15,363 nt of DNA from an uncultured Eubacteriales bacterium. GTDB taxonomy: Bacteria > Bacillota > Clostridia > Christensenellales > UMGS416. A program made the position numbers and the translations under genes. Shown here piece after piece: positions 1 to 8,249 of the stretch (the first letter of the stretch is position 1; each line of letters opens with the position of its first letter). The notes under the pieces are model-generated. The model was not told the origin of the DNA, ran no database searches, and saw only the letters and a program-made list of their open reading frames with translations. The stretch lies in contig UQLW01000051.1 in assembly GCA_900542005.1 (NCBI GenBank), positions 1-15,363 of the forward strand, read 5' to 3'.

Positions 1-1
1 G

Positions 2-3000
2 GCGGCGGGCGTGCTGTGCATGGCGCTGTCCGTGGTGCTGGCGCCGCTGCTGCCGTTGGCGGTGGCCATTGTGCTGGTTGTCGCCATCGTCGCCCCCATG
101 GTGGAGAACAAGGGCGGCGGTACGCCCAGCGCCACGGCGCCGGGCGCTGCGCAGGGGGACGGCGCGACCACCGCTGTGGATGGCAGCACGCTGATGATCA
201 CCGAGGCCATGTCCTCCAACGGCGGCGCGCTCTGCTCGGCCGACGGCGGATATTACGACTGGGTGGAGCTGTACAATCCTACTGATCAGCCCATCAGCCT
301 GCAGGGCTATGGCCTGACGGACAAGCTGGACAAGCCCAACCGGTTCGTGTTTGACAAGATGGTCCTGGAGCCCAAGAGCTATCTGATCGTCTTTTGCTCC
401 GGCCTGACCGGAGACGATGTGCCGGAGGGGGAGCTGCATGCCCCCTTTAAGCTGAGCGCTTCCGGCGATAATCTTTATCTTTGCGACACTTATGGCAACG
501 AGATGCAGAAGGTGGCGCTTCCGGCGCTGGGCTCGGATATCGCCTATGGGCTTGACGCGGCGACCAACCAATGGCGGAATTATGAACGGTATACGCCCGG
601 ATACAGCAATGATGACGCCGGCTGGGAGGCCTTCCAGCAATCCATCCGCGTGGAGGGCTCCACCTTGCTGCTCAATGAGATCATGACCTCCAACAATGTG
701 ACGCTGAAGGATGGCGACGGCCAATACAACGATTGGGTGGAGATCGTCAACAACGGTACGGAGGCGGTCGATCTCTCCGGTTACGGCCTCAGCGACACGG
801 TGAACAGCCCCAAGCGGTGGAGCTTCCCGGAGGGGACGAAGATCGAGCCGGGCGCGATGCTGGTCGTGTTCTGCTCCAAGAAAAACACCACGGACGAGGC
901 AGGCTACCTGCACACCAACTTCGGGCTGAATTCCGCTGAGGAGACGGTGCTGCTGGCGGACAAGCAGGGCCGGATCCTGGATGAGGTGGAGGTTAAGGGG
1001 CTGGAGGCCGACAGCAGCTATGCCCGCGACGGCAGCGGCTCCTGGTCGGTGCAGACCAAGCCTACGCCGGGCTTTGCCAACAATGACGACGGCTACAACG
1101 CCTTCCAATCCAGCCGCGTGCAGGCCAATGAGACGGGGATCTTCATTACGGAGGTGATGCTCAATAATGTGGATACCCTGGCCGATGAATTCGAGCAGTA
1201 CGGCAGCTGGATTGAGATCACAAACCGTTCCAGCCAGGCGGTCAACCTGGCGGGCTATGGGCTGACCGATAACACCAAGCACCTGGGCGAATGGCGGTTT
1301 CCGGACATAACGCTTCAGGCCGGCGATCGGACGATCGTATTCGCCAATGGCCAGGGCACCTCCGGCGAGCTTTCCGCCGCGCAGAAGCTCAATGCAAATT
1401 TTAGTATCTCCTCCTCGGGAGAGACCCTGGTATTGACAGACCCCGACAACAACGTGATCGATATTTGCCAGGTGTCGCGGGTCCCCGCAGGGATGACCTT
1501 TGCCCGGGCCGAGGGGGAGAGCGCCTTTCTCTATATGTCCAATCCAACGCCGGGAGCCGCCAACAGCGGGGAGAGCTACCTGGGCATGTGCGCTATGCCC
1601 CAGGCGATCACGCCGGGCGGAATCTATGACAGCCCGCAGCAGGTGGAGATCAATGTGCCGGAGGGCACGACGGTCTATTACACCACCGACTGCACTGAGC
1701 CTACCCAGCAGAGCGCCCAGTATACCGGCCCCATTTCGGTGGATAAGAATACGGTTATCCGTACCAAGGCCTTCCGCGATGGCTATCTGGGCAGCGACAT
1801 TGATTCGGTGACCATTCTGATCGGTGAGGACCATACCCTGCCGGTCGTATCGGTGGTGGCCGATCCCGATGATCTTTTCAGCGATGAAAAGGGGATCTAT
1901 GCGCTGGGCACGGAAGCAAAGAATAAGTATACCTATCCCAGCAGCCAGGACTTCCCCTACCGGGACGCCAATTTTAACCAGAACTGGGAGCGCCTGGGCC
2001 ACATTGAACTGCTGGAAACCGACGGCAGCGTTTCGCTGGATCAGAACTTCGGGCTGCGGATCTTTGGCGCTTACTCCCGCGGCCACGCGAAGAAATCCTT
2101 CGCCTGCATGGCGCGCGGCACATATGGCGAATCCTACTTCAACTATCCGATCTTTGATAACCTGCCCTATGAGCAGTACAAGAGCTTTGTGCTGCGCTCC
2201 GGCGCGTCTGAGTGGAATATGACCATGATCCGTGACGTGCTGAACTCCTCCCTGGCAATGGACCATACCGATGTATTGGCCCAGTCCTTCCGGCCTGTGG
2301 TCCTGTATCTGAACGGCCAGTATTGGGGCGTTTACTTTATCCAGGAAAAGACGAACGCCCAGTTTATCGCGCGGCATACCGGCGGCGACCCGGACAAGGT
2401 CAATCTGCTGGTTGGCAACGGCAACAAGTCCTCCTATGTGCAGCAGGGCAGCAACGAGGATTATATGGCCCTGCTGGAATATGTGAAAACCCATGATATG
2501 ACGGTGACGGAGAACTATGAATACGTCAAGACCAAAGTGGACGTGCAGAACTTTATCGACTATATGCTGATCGAGATGTACTGCGGCAACACCGATACCG
2601 GGAATATCAAGTTCTATATGTCGCCGGATACCGACGGCAAATGGCGGTGGGTGCTGTATGATACGGACTGGTCCTTTATGACCAAGTATATCTCCCTGAA
2701 CATGGTGGAGGAATACATCGACCCACGGGGTCACGGCACCGGCAATATGTTCGATACCACCCTGCAGGTGAACCTGCTGAAAAACAGCGAGTTCCGCAGC
2801 CTGTTCCTGGAGCGGGCCGCCTATATCTGTAATGTGATGTACAATCCGGAGACCGTGGTGGCGCGCATCAACGAGCTGGAGGCCATGCTGGATCCGGAGA
2901 TGGAGCGCGACCGCACCTACTGGAACCAATACAGCAAGGACGACCCCAACGCCGGCGCTATTTCCTACGCCGGCTGGAAGAAGATGGTCGGACGGCTCCG

Positions 3001-3097
3001 GGAATATGCGACGGGCCATCCGGAGTATTTCAAGCAGTATATCCGGGAGGACCTTCACATGACCGACGCGGAATATGCGCAGTACTTTGGAGAGTGA
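2..3097 (+). CDS. CotH kinase family surface protein with three lamin-tail domains, 5'-partial
   Basis: Large envelope protein of at least 1028 residues. The frame is open to the left edge, and neither the GTG at 11 nor the ATG at 20 has a Shine-Dalgarno sequence, so the true start probably lies outside the window. Numbering from 11, residues about 5-30 are a membrane segment or signal anchor. Three lamin-tail-like (LTD) repeats follow at about 61-190, 219-355 and 377-515, each opening with an ITE/LNE motif and a later W(V/I)E(L/I) strand. A chitobiase C-terminal-like domain covers about 529-605 (VYYTTDCTEPT). A CotH kinase domain covers about 620-1010, with LNGQYWGVYFIQEKTN near 770 and LYDTDW at D884/D886. 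CotH proteins of Bacillus phosphorylate spore-coat proteins; substrates of these LTD fusions are unknown to me. The next gene follows with almost no gap, so the two are probably cotranscribed. Confidence 0.88.
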   Translation, partial: AAGVLCMALSVVLAPLLPLAVAIVLVVAIVAPMVENKGGGTPSATAPGAAQGDGATTAVDGSTLMITEAMSSNGGALCSADGGYYDWVELYNPTDQPISLQGYGLTDKLDKPNRFVFDKMVLEPKSYLIVFCSGLTGDDVPEGELHAPFKLSASGDNLYLCDTYGNEMQKVALPALGSDIAYGLDAATNQWRNYERYTPGYSNDDAGWEAFQQSIRVEGSTLLLNEIMTSNNVTLKDGDGQYNDWVEIVNNGTEAVDLSGYGLSDTVNSPKRWSFPEGTKIEPGAMLVVFCSKKNTTDEAGYLHTNFGLNSAEETVLLADKQGRILDEVEVKGLEADSSYARDGSGSWSVQTKPTPGFANNDDGYNAFQSSRVQANETGIFITEVMLNNVDTLADEFEQYGSWIEITNRSSQAVNLAGYGLTDNTKHLGEWRFPDITLQAGDRTIVFANGQGTSGELSAAQKLNANFSISSSGETLVLTDPDNNVIDICQVSRVPAGMTFARAEGESAFLYMSNPTPGAANSGESYLGMCAMPQAITPGGIYDSPQQVEINVPEGTTVYYTTDCTEPTQQSAQYTGPISVDKNTVIRTKAFRDGYLGSDIDSVTILIGEDHTLPVVSVVADPDDLFSDEKGIYALGTEAKNKYTYPSSQDFPYRDANFNQNWERLGHIELLETDGSVSLDQNFGLRIFGAYSRGHAKKSFACMARGTYGESYFNYPIFDNLPYEQYKSFVLRSGASEWNMTMIRDVLNSSLAMDHTDVLAQSFRPVVLYLNGQYWGVYFIQEKTNAQFIARHTGGDPDKVNLLVGNGNKSSYVQQGSNEDYMALLEYVKTHDMTVTENYEYVKTKVDVQNFIDYMLIEMYCGNTDTGNIKFYMSPDTDGKWRWVLYDTDWSFMTKYISLNMVEEYIDPRGHGTGNMFDTTLQVNLLKNSEFRSLFLERAAYICNVMYNPETVVARINELEAMLDPEMERDRTYWNQYSKDDPNAGAISYAGWKKMVGRLREYATGHPEYFKQYIREDLHMTDAEYAQYFGE

Positions 3098-3105
3098 GGC
3101 GGAAG

Positions 3106-3804
3106 ATGGCGACCATCAACGGCAGGCAACTGCGCTATGAGCTCAAGTACTTCATCACAGAAGGCGAATATGTGGTGCTTCGAGACCGGCTTCTGGCGGC
3201 GATGCCCCTGGATGACAATGCCCGGGACGATACGCGGGGCTACCACATCCGTTCGCTGTACTTCGATGATATCTACAACACCGCCATGTGGGAAAAGCAG
3301 GACGGCGTGATGGTGCGGAAGAAGTTCCGCATACGCATTTACAACCTGCAGGATCACAGCATAAAGCTGGAAAAAAAGATGAAATTCGACCAGATGACCG
3401 CCAAGGCCTCGACCGGCCTGTCGCGGAAGATGTGCGATGCGATCCTTCAAAACGACTGGCAGTCGATCCGCCTGGGCAAAAGCGAGCTGATCGACGAGCT
3501 ATATGCCGATATGCGCACCCGATTGCTGAAGCCGGTGGTAATCGTAGATTATCACCGCGAGGCCTATACCTATCAGGCGGGGAATGTGCGCGTTACCTTC
3601 GACCGCTTCCTGCATTCGGGGCAGTTTTCCACGGACCTTTTCTCCGGCCATGTGTCCACGGTGCCCATCCTGCCCCCGGGGATGATGATTCTGGAGGTTA
3701 AGTACGACAACTTCCTCCCGCCCCATATTCAGGGAATCCTTTCCAGTATCAAGGCCACACGGTCTGCGATTTCAAAATATGCCCTATGCCGTCGCTTTCA
3801 CTGA
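3106..3804 (+). CDS. VTC domain protein (polyphosphate polymerase-like)
   Basis: A 232-residue cytoplasmic protein of the VTC/CYTH-type triphosphate tunnel family. In yeast Vtc4 this fold makes polyphosphate from ATP. Motifs in order are LRYELKYFI at the N-terminus, SLYFDD, KFRIRIYN, IKLEKKMKFD, VVIVDYHREAY, VRVTFDRF and ILEVKYD. These supply the alternating basic and acidic residues that line the tunnel. I chose ATG 3106, 9 bases after the upstream stop, because GAGG at 3096-3099 is well placed; a GTG at 3094 in the same frame overlaps that stop. It sits between a CotH-kinase gene and a DUF4956 gene, a trio that recurs in Firmicutes. Polymerase activity is inferred from the family; bacterial VTC proteins of this short form are largely uncharacterised. 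Confidence 0.88.
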   Translation: MATINGRQLRYELKYFITEGEYVVLRDRLLAAMPLDDNARDDTRGYHIRSLYFDDIYNTAMWEKQDGVMVRKKFRIRIYNLQDHSIKLEKKMKFDQMTAKASTGLSRKMCDAILQNDWQSIRLGKSELIDELYADMRTRLLKPVVIVDYHREAYTYQAGNVRVTFDRFLHSGQFSTDLFSGHVSTVPILPPGMMILEVKYDNFLPPHIQGILSSIKATRSAISKYALCRRFH

Positions 3805-3840
3805 CGGAAAAGAAGGAAATGAAACGAGGGAGGAACCAAT

Positions 3841-4539
3841 ATGCTACTTACCACAACCGGCTTTGGCGACATCTTTAAGGATGGCTTCCTGGCCAACTTT
3901 ACCTCGGGCTCGATGAACGTGCTGGAGCTTCTTCTGGCCATGGCGGTATCCTTTGGTTTGGGTGTGTTCATCTTCTTTATCTATAAGCGCACCTTTAACG
4001 GCGTGCTGTATTCCAAGACCTTTAATCAGTCGCTCATCATGCTGGCTATGGTCACAACGCTGATTATCCGCTGCATCACGGCGAACCTGGCGCTGTCGCT
4101 GGGCATGGTCGGCGCCCTGTCCATCGTCCGTTTCCGCACGGCGGTAAAGGACGTGATCGACACGGTCTATATGTTCTGGGCCATTGCGGTAGGCATCACT
4201 ATCGGCGCGGGGACCGGATTTTATCTGTATGCCATTGTCGGCTCCGGGCTGGTGGGGCTTGTGATGTATCTGCTCTACATGTTCAGCGGCAAGGGCAGCT
4301 ATGCTTACCTCCTCATCATCCGGCATGCCTTTGACGCTACCAACGAGGTGGCCTACGCGGTAAACCGGCTGCCCAAGCCCGCCCGCATGAAGTCCAAGGC
4401 CGTAACGCCCAACGGTGTGGAGCTGACCATTGAGCTGCGCCTGAACGGCGACAATAACTACATCGTCAACGATCTGATGGCGATCGAGGGCGTATATGAC
4501 GCCACGCTCATCTCCTATCAGGGCGATTACGCTGCCTAA
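3841..4539 (+). CDS. DUF4956 domain membrane protein
   Basis: A 232-residue integral membrane protein. Hydrophobic segments lie at about 27-48, 63-79 with a following hydrophobic stretch to 96, 109-128 and 129-149, then a soluble C-terminal domain of about 80 residues. The segment GALSIVRFRTAVKD (91-104), with two Arg and a Lys beside the membrane, is the most conserved-looking part and typifies DUF4956. A ribosome binding site GAGGGAGG at 3826-3833 lies 7 bases before the ATG. The gene comes 36 bases after the VTC gene and ends 15 bases before a strong terminator, so it closes the CotH-VTC-DUF4956 unit. By analogy with yeast Vtc4, which works in a membrane complex, it may be the membrane partner of the VTC protein; that is inference. 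Confidence 0.88.
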   Translation: MLLTTTGFGDIFKDGFLANFTSGSMNVLELLLAMAVSFGLGVFIFFIYKRTFNGVLYSKTFNQSLIMLAMVTTLIIRCITANLALSLGMVGALSIVRFRTAVKDVIDTVYMFWAIAVGITIGAGTGFYLYAIVGSGLVGLVMYLLYMFSGKGSYAYLLIIRHAFDATNEVAYAVNRLPKPARMKSKAVTPNGVELTIELRLNGDNNYIVNDLMAIEGVYDATLISYQGDYAA

Positions 4540-4554
4540 AGGCGGCAGGATCGG

Positions 4555-4584
4555 AGAAGCCGTGAAAGCACGGCTTCTTTTTTT
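4555..4584 (+). terminator. Rho-independent terminator after DUF4956 gene
   Basis: Perfect 10-bp stem AGAAGCCGTG / CACGGCTTCT (4555-4564 and 4569-4578) with an AAAG loop and a run of seven T (4578-4584). It separates the CotH-VTC-DUF4956 unit from spoIVFA. Confidence 0.92.
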
Positions 4585-4605
4585 GCCCGCCGGCCTGTCC
4601 TCCTG

Positions 4606-4647
4606 GATACTAAATTTGCCCCTTGTCTCATAAGTATGGGATATAGA
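4606..4647 (+). promoter_or_regulatory. Possible promoter of spoIVFAB (sigma E-like or vegetative, unresolved)
   Basis: The gap between the terminator and spoIVFA must hold a promoter. CATAAGTA at 4629-4636 shares CATA with the sigma-E -10 consensus, and GATACT/AAATT at 4606-4616 could be a -35, but the spacing fits poorly. A weak sigma-A reading is TTGCCC (4616-4621), 18 bases, GATATA (4640-4645). Sigma-E control is known for spoIVF in B. subtilis; here the sequence does not settle it. Confidence 0.3.
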
Positions 4648-4663
4648 AAAAGGAGGATGCGCG

Positions 4664-5407
4664 ATGGAACCGAAGAAGACGATACCCAAGCTGAAGATGC
4701 AGCCCCTCCCGCCCAGGGAGCCCCTCTTGGAGGCCAAGCCGCAGCCGGCGCCCCTTCCGGCCAGGCAGATTCCCCTGCGGCGCAGGCCGGCGCAGGCCAA
4801 GGCTGCCCGGCCCCGGGCCTACCGTCCCCGGGTTAGCGGCCGGGTACCGGCGAAGCGTACCGCGCCCTCCATGGGCCGCAGCCTGGCGCTGCAGTGCATG
4901 GTCTGCGCGCTGATTTTTCTCATGGTGCTGGGTATTCAGAAGCTGGAGCTGCCCGCCAGCGACGAGCTGGTCAACGGCCTGCGCTTCGTGGTGTCAAACG
5001 ACGCCGGGTTCGTGGAAGAGGGACGCCAGCAGATGGGGCAATGGATGGAGCAGGCGGTGGCGGTGTTTGCCGGCGGCGGCGGGCTTACCCTCCGGCAGCC
5101 GGCTGAAGGCACGGCCAAAAAGACGGAGCAGGGCTTGGTCTATACGGATCAGGGGCCGGTCCGGGCTGTGGCCGATGGCACGGTGTTCTACAAGGGCACC
5201 CGGGACGATGGCACGCCCTATGCCCGGCTGCGCCATGGCGGCGGGTATGAAAGCCTCTATGAAGGCATTCTGACCAGCGTATCCGTGGGGCAGGAGCTGC
5301 GGGCGGGCGATATTATCGGTTCGATCAGCCAGGGGGAGCAGCTTGTTTTTCAATTCACCCAGAACGGTACGGCAGTGGATCTTGCCGCTTTGGACAGCGG
5401 ACAATAG
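4664..5407 (+). CDS. spoIVFA: SpoIVFA-like membrane protein with degenerate LytM/M23 domain
   Basis: A 247-residue protein. Residues 1-70 are a Pro/Arg/Lys-rich cytoplasmic tail, 74-91 a single membrane segment, about 100-150 a linker, and about 155-245 an M23 (LytM) fold (VRAVADGTVFYKG, SVGQELRAGDIIGSIS). The zinc ligands of active M23 peptidases are missing: the usual YxHL is replaced by YEG and the HLHFE position reads LVFQF, so the domain should be inactive. This matches SpoIVFA, which anchors and holds back the SpoIVFB protease in the outer forespore membrane until a forespore signal arrives. The next gene encodes SpoIVFB, as in B. subtilis. The strong ribosome binding site AAAAAGGAGG (4647-4656) lies 7 bases before the ATG. 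Sequence resemblance to SpoIVFA is weak outside the fold; the assignment leans on architecture and neighbour. Confidence 0.82.
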   Translation: MEPKKTIPKLKMQPLPPREPLLEAKPQPAPLPARQIPLRRRPAQAKAARPRAYRPRVSGRVPAKRTAPSMGRSLALQCMVCALIFLMVLGIQKLELPASDELVNGLRFVVSNDAGFVEEGRQQMGQWMEQAVAVFAGGGGLTLRQPAEGTAKKTEQGLVYTDQGPVRAVADGTVFYKGTRDDGTPYARLRHGGGYESLYEGILTSVSVGQELRAGDIIGSISQGEQLVFQFTQNGTAVDLAALDSGQ

Positions 5408-5410
5408 AGC

Positions 5411-5444
5411 CTCCCGGCGGGGATAAGCCGGCCTGCGGCGGGAG
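5411..5444 (+). other. Possible hairpin in the spoIVFA-spoIVFB gap
   Basis: CTCCCG (5411-5416) can pair with CGGGAG (5439-5444), enclosing a GC-rich loop. CCTCC at 5410-5414 is also complementary to the spoIVFB ribosome binding site GGAGG (5450-5454). Pairing could modulate spoIVFB translation, but GC-rich gaps give such matches easily. Confidence 0.3.
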
Positions 5445-5459
5445 AGGGTGGAGGAAAGT

Positions 5460-6335
5460 ATGCGGATCGGCTGGATCAGGGGCTGCGAGATCAAGCTTCA
5501 CCCGCTGCTGATAGCGCTTGTGATCCTGGCCGCCTGGGCGGGGCAGCTGCCCCTTTTCCTGGTGGCTTTCGGGTCGGTGCTGTACCATGAGCTTTGCCAT
5601 GTGCTGGCGGCGGTATTGTGCGGCTATTCTGTCACGCGCATCGAGGTGCTGCCCTTTGGAAGCGTGGCCCAGATCCAGGGGCTTTTTGAGGAACAGCCCC
5701 AGTCGGAAATGCTGATAGCCCTGGCGGGCCCTGCCGCCAATGTGCTGATGGTGATGGCCCTGACCACGCTAAAGCATTACACAGGGATGGATTTCCCCTA
5801 TCAGGAGCCCTTTGTTACCGCCAACCTGCAGCTGGCGGTCTTTAATCTTTTGCCGCTGCTGCCCATGGACGGCGGGCGGATCCTGCGAAGCGCCCTGGCC
5901 CGGTGCGTGAGCCTGGGCAAGGCTACGCGGCTGGCCGCAGATCTTGGCATACTGGGGGGCCTGGCTATGACGGCAGCGGCGGCTGCCGGGTGGCTGCCGG
6001 GGCGCGCGGCGACGATCCTGCTGGGGCTGACGGTGCTGCTGACGGCGCTGCGGGAGCGAAGGGGCGCAAGCTGGCTGTGGCTGAAGGAGCTGACGGGGAA
6101 AAAGCAGAAGCTGCTGCGCGAGGAAACCATGGCGGTGCGCCAGATCGTAGCCCGGTGGGATATGCCCCTGGGCCAGCTGGCCATGCGCTTTATCCCGCAT
6201 CGCTACCACCTTATTACCGTCCTGGATGAAAAGTGCGATCCCATCGCAACCCTTGGGGAGAACGAGGTGATGGAGGCGCTGATGAAAAAGGGCGCAAATA
6301 CGCGAATTTGCGCGATAATTCCTGGGAAAGGTTGA
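5460..6335 (+). CDS. spoIVFB: SpoIVFB-like M50 intramembrane metalloprotease
   Basis: Site-2 protease family, 291 residues (B. subtilis SpoIVFB has 288). During sporulation SpoIVFB removes the pro-sequence of sigma K in the mother cell. The zinc motif HELCH is at H43-E44-H47 and the third ligand lies in LLPMDGGR (D137), the same residue numbers as the catalytic E44 and D137 of B. subtilis. Several hydrophobic segments span residues 15-195. A C-terminal CBS-like domain covers about 215-290, the nucleotide-sensing part in the family. I chose ATG 5460 because GGAGG at 5450-5454 is 5 bases upstream; a GTG at 5448 overlaps that site. It lies 52 bases after spoIVFA, and the two form an operon. Confidence 0.93.
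   Translation: MRIGWIRGCEIKLHPLLIALVILAAWAGQLPLFLVAFGSVLYHELCHVLAAVLCGYSVTRIEVLPFGSVAQIQGLFEEQPQSEMLIALAGPAANVLMVMALTTLKHYTGMDFPYQEPFVTANLQLAVFNLLPLLPMDGGRILRSALARCVSLGKATRLAADLGILGGLAMTAAAAAGWLPGRAATILLGLTVLLTALRERRGASWLWLKELTGKKQKLLREETMAVRQIVARWDMPLGQLAMRFIPHRYHLITVLDEKCDPIATLGENEVMEALMKKGANTRICAIIPGKG
6292..6313. repeat. 22-bp near-perfect palindrome at the 3' end of spoIVFB
   Basis: Arms GCGCAAAT (6292-6299) and ATTTGCGC (6306-6313) flank ACGCGA, whose central CGCG is itself symmetric. Only one A/A pair breaks the 22-bp dyad. It lies in the last codons of spoIVFB, about 47 bases before the TATAAT at 6361. Confidence 0.6.
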
Positions 6336-6366
6336 CCCGGAGGGGATAAGAGTGATACAGTATAAT
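6332..6366 (+). promoter_or_regulatory. Possible promoter for the radical SAM gene
   Basis: A perfect TATAAT lies at 6361-6366, 27 bases before the start codon. The best -35 word, TTGACC (6332-6337), overlaps the spoIVFB stop but is 23 bases away, too far for a standard spacer; a second -10 candidate GATACA (6354-6359) is 16 bases from it. It would let the downstream genes be expressed in vegetative cells independently of spoIVFAB. Confidence 0.42.
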
Positions 6367-6392
6367 CCGAGAAAAGGAAACGGAGAACCAAA

Positions 6393-8249
6393 ATGCTGAA
6401 GGATCAACTGAACGCGCTGCTGCCCCTTGTTCAAAAGCCGGCGCGTTATACCGGCGGGGAACTCAACAGCGTAATCAAAGATCCCGCGCAGATGAAGGCG
6501 CGGGTCGCCTTTTGTTTTGCCGATGTTTATGAGGTAGGCATGTCCCATCTTGGGCTTAGGATCCTCTATGATTGCCTGAACAAGATGGACAAGGTATGGT
6601 GCGAGCGGGTATGCGCGCCCTGGTGCGATATGGAAGCGCTGCTGCGGGAGCGGGGGCTGCCGCTGACGACCCTGGAGAGCAAGACGCCCCTTCATGAGAT
6701 GGATTTCGTCGCCTTTACCCTGCAGTATGAGATGAGCTATACCAATATCCTCAATATGCTGGACCTGGGCGGCGTACCTGTGCTGGCCTGTGAGCGCACC
6801 GACGACGACCCCCTGGTGCTGGCCGGAGGGCCCTGCGCCAATCATCCTGAGCCGCTGGCCGATTTTGTCGATATCTTTTCGATCGGCGAGGGCGAGGAAG
6901 CGCTTCCGGAGCTGATGGAGGCCTATATGGCCCATCGGGCGGCCGGAGGCGGCCGCCGGAGCTTTCTGGAGGCCGCGGCCCGGCTGAAGGGCTTCTATGT
7001 ACCCAGCCTGTACCGTCCGGAATACGGCGAGGACGGTTCCTTTAAGGGGACTTTCCCGCGATACAGCTGGGTGCCGGAGCGAATTGAAAAACGCCTGGTA
7101 GCCGATTTTGAGACGGCTTCCTGGCCGGAAAAGCCGATTGTCCCCTTCCTGGATCTGGTGCACGACCGCATCACCCTGGAGATCTTCCGGGGCTGCAGCC
7201 GGGGCTGCCGGTTCTGCCAGGCGGGCATGATTTACCGCCCGGTGCGGGAGCGCTCGGTGGAGACGCTGGTGCGGCAGGCGATGGACAACATGGCGGCGTC
7301 CGGCTATGACGAAATTTCGCTTTCATCGCTGTCCACCGGCGACTACAGCCAGCTGACGGAGCTGATCCACCGGCTGGTCATGCAGACCAAGCAGTGCCAT
7401 ACGACCATCTCTTTGCCGAGCCTGCGTATCGACGCCTATGCGAAGGACTACATGACCGACCTGGAAAACGAGCGCAAGGCGGGGCTGACCCTGGCCCCGG
7501 AGGCCGGGACCCAGCGCCTGCGGGATGTAATCAATAAGAACGTCACCGAGCAAAACCTGATGGAGTCGGTGGGCGACGCCTTTGCTTCCGGATGGGACCG
7601 GGTGAAGCTGTACTTCATGACAGGGCTGCCCACCGAAACGGAGGAGGATGTGCTGGGTATCGCCGACCTGGCCCGGAAGGTGACCGAGGTATACCGCGCT
7701 ATTCCCAGGGAGCAGCGCAGCAAAAAGCGCCTTACCGTCACGGTGTCCACTTCCGTCTTTGTGCCGAAGCCCTTTACGCCCTTCCAGTGGTGCCCGCAGG
7801 ATACGCTGGATAGGGTGGAGGAGAAGCAGGCGCTGCTGCGCAAGGCCCTGAAGGGCGTTCCCGGGGTGACCTATAATTGGCATGACGGCAAGCTTTCCAG
7901 GCTGGAGGCGGTGATTGCCCGGGGCGACCGCCGGGTTGGCAAGGTGATTTATCGGGCCTGGCAGCTGGGGGCCCGTTTTGACGGCTGGAGCGACCAGTTC
8001 AAGTATGATGTGTGGATGCAGGCCTTTGCCGATACGGGAATCAACCCAGACGAGTATGCCGCCCGAACCCGTCAAAAGGACGAGCCCTTCCCCTGGGACC
8101 ATATCGACGTGGGTGTGAACCGGGCCTTCCTCTGGCGGGAGTATGAAAAGGCGCTGAAGGAGCAGACGACGCCGGACTGCCGCCAGGGCTGCCAGGGCTG
8201 CGGCATGGGGCGCCTGGCCCGGCAGAAAGGGGTTTCGCCATGCGTGTAA
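6393..8249 (+). CDS. B12-binding-like radical SAM protein (TIGR03960 family)
   Basis: A 618-residue protein of unknown reaction. About 1-200 form the B12-binding-like N-terminal part (VAFCFADVYEVGMSHLGLRI); a classical DxHxxG cobalamin motif is not evident. The radical SAM core starts near 245 and carries CSRGCRFC, giving C268, C272 and C275 as ligands of the SAM-cleaving 4Fe-4S cluster. Further core motifs are GYDEISLSSLSTGDY and LTLAPEAGTQRLRDVINKN. A Cys-rich tail (DCRQGCQGCG, near 595-605) may bind a second cluster. GGAG at 6382-6385 is 7 bases before ATG 6393. The stop overlaps the next start by 10 bases, which suggests translational coupling to the DUF2344 partner. In some relatives the two are fused. 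Linkage to RNase G and rplU hints at RNA or ribosome modification, which is inference. Confidence 0.9.
   Translation: MLKDQLNALLPLVQKPARYTGGELNSVIKDPAQMKARVAFCFADVYEVGMSHLGLRILYDCLNKMDKVWCERVCAPWCDMEALLRERGLPLTTLESKTPLHEMDFVAFTLQYEMSYTNILNMLDLGGVPVLACERTDDDPLVLAGGPCANHPEPLADFVDIFSIGEGEEALPELMEAYMAHRAAGGGRRSFLEAAARLKGFYVPSLYRPEYGEDGSFKGTFPRYSWVPERIEKRLVADFETASWPEKPIVPFLDLVHDRITLEIFRGCSRGCRFCQAGMIYRPVRERSVETLVRQAMDNMAASGYDEISLSSLSTGDYSQLTELIHRLVMQTKQCHTTISLPSLRIDAYAKDYMTDLENERKAGLTLAPEAGTQRLRDVINKNVTEQNLMESVGDAFASGWDRVKLYFMTGLPTETEEDVLGIADLARKVTEVYRAIPREQRSKKRLTVTVSTSVFVPKPFTPFQWCPQDTLDRVEEKQALLRKALKGVPGVTYNWHDGKLSRLEAVIARGDRRVGKVIYRAWQLGARFDGWSDQFKYDVWMQAFADTGINPDEYAARTRQKDEPFPWDHIDVGVNRAFLWREYEKALKEQTTPDCRQGCQGCGMGRLARQKGVSPCV

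Noticed and set aside
3844..4800. 318-codon minus-strand frame across the DUF4956 gene and the terminator
   Set aside because: It crosses a clear terminator and two plus-strand genes and has no protein-family signature.
5769..7163. 464-codon open frame on the minus strand
   Set aside because: It runs antisense to spoIVFB and the radical SAM gene; its translation is rich in His, Gln, Arg and Pro with no domain, which is the usual shadow of GC-rich codons.
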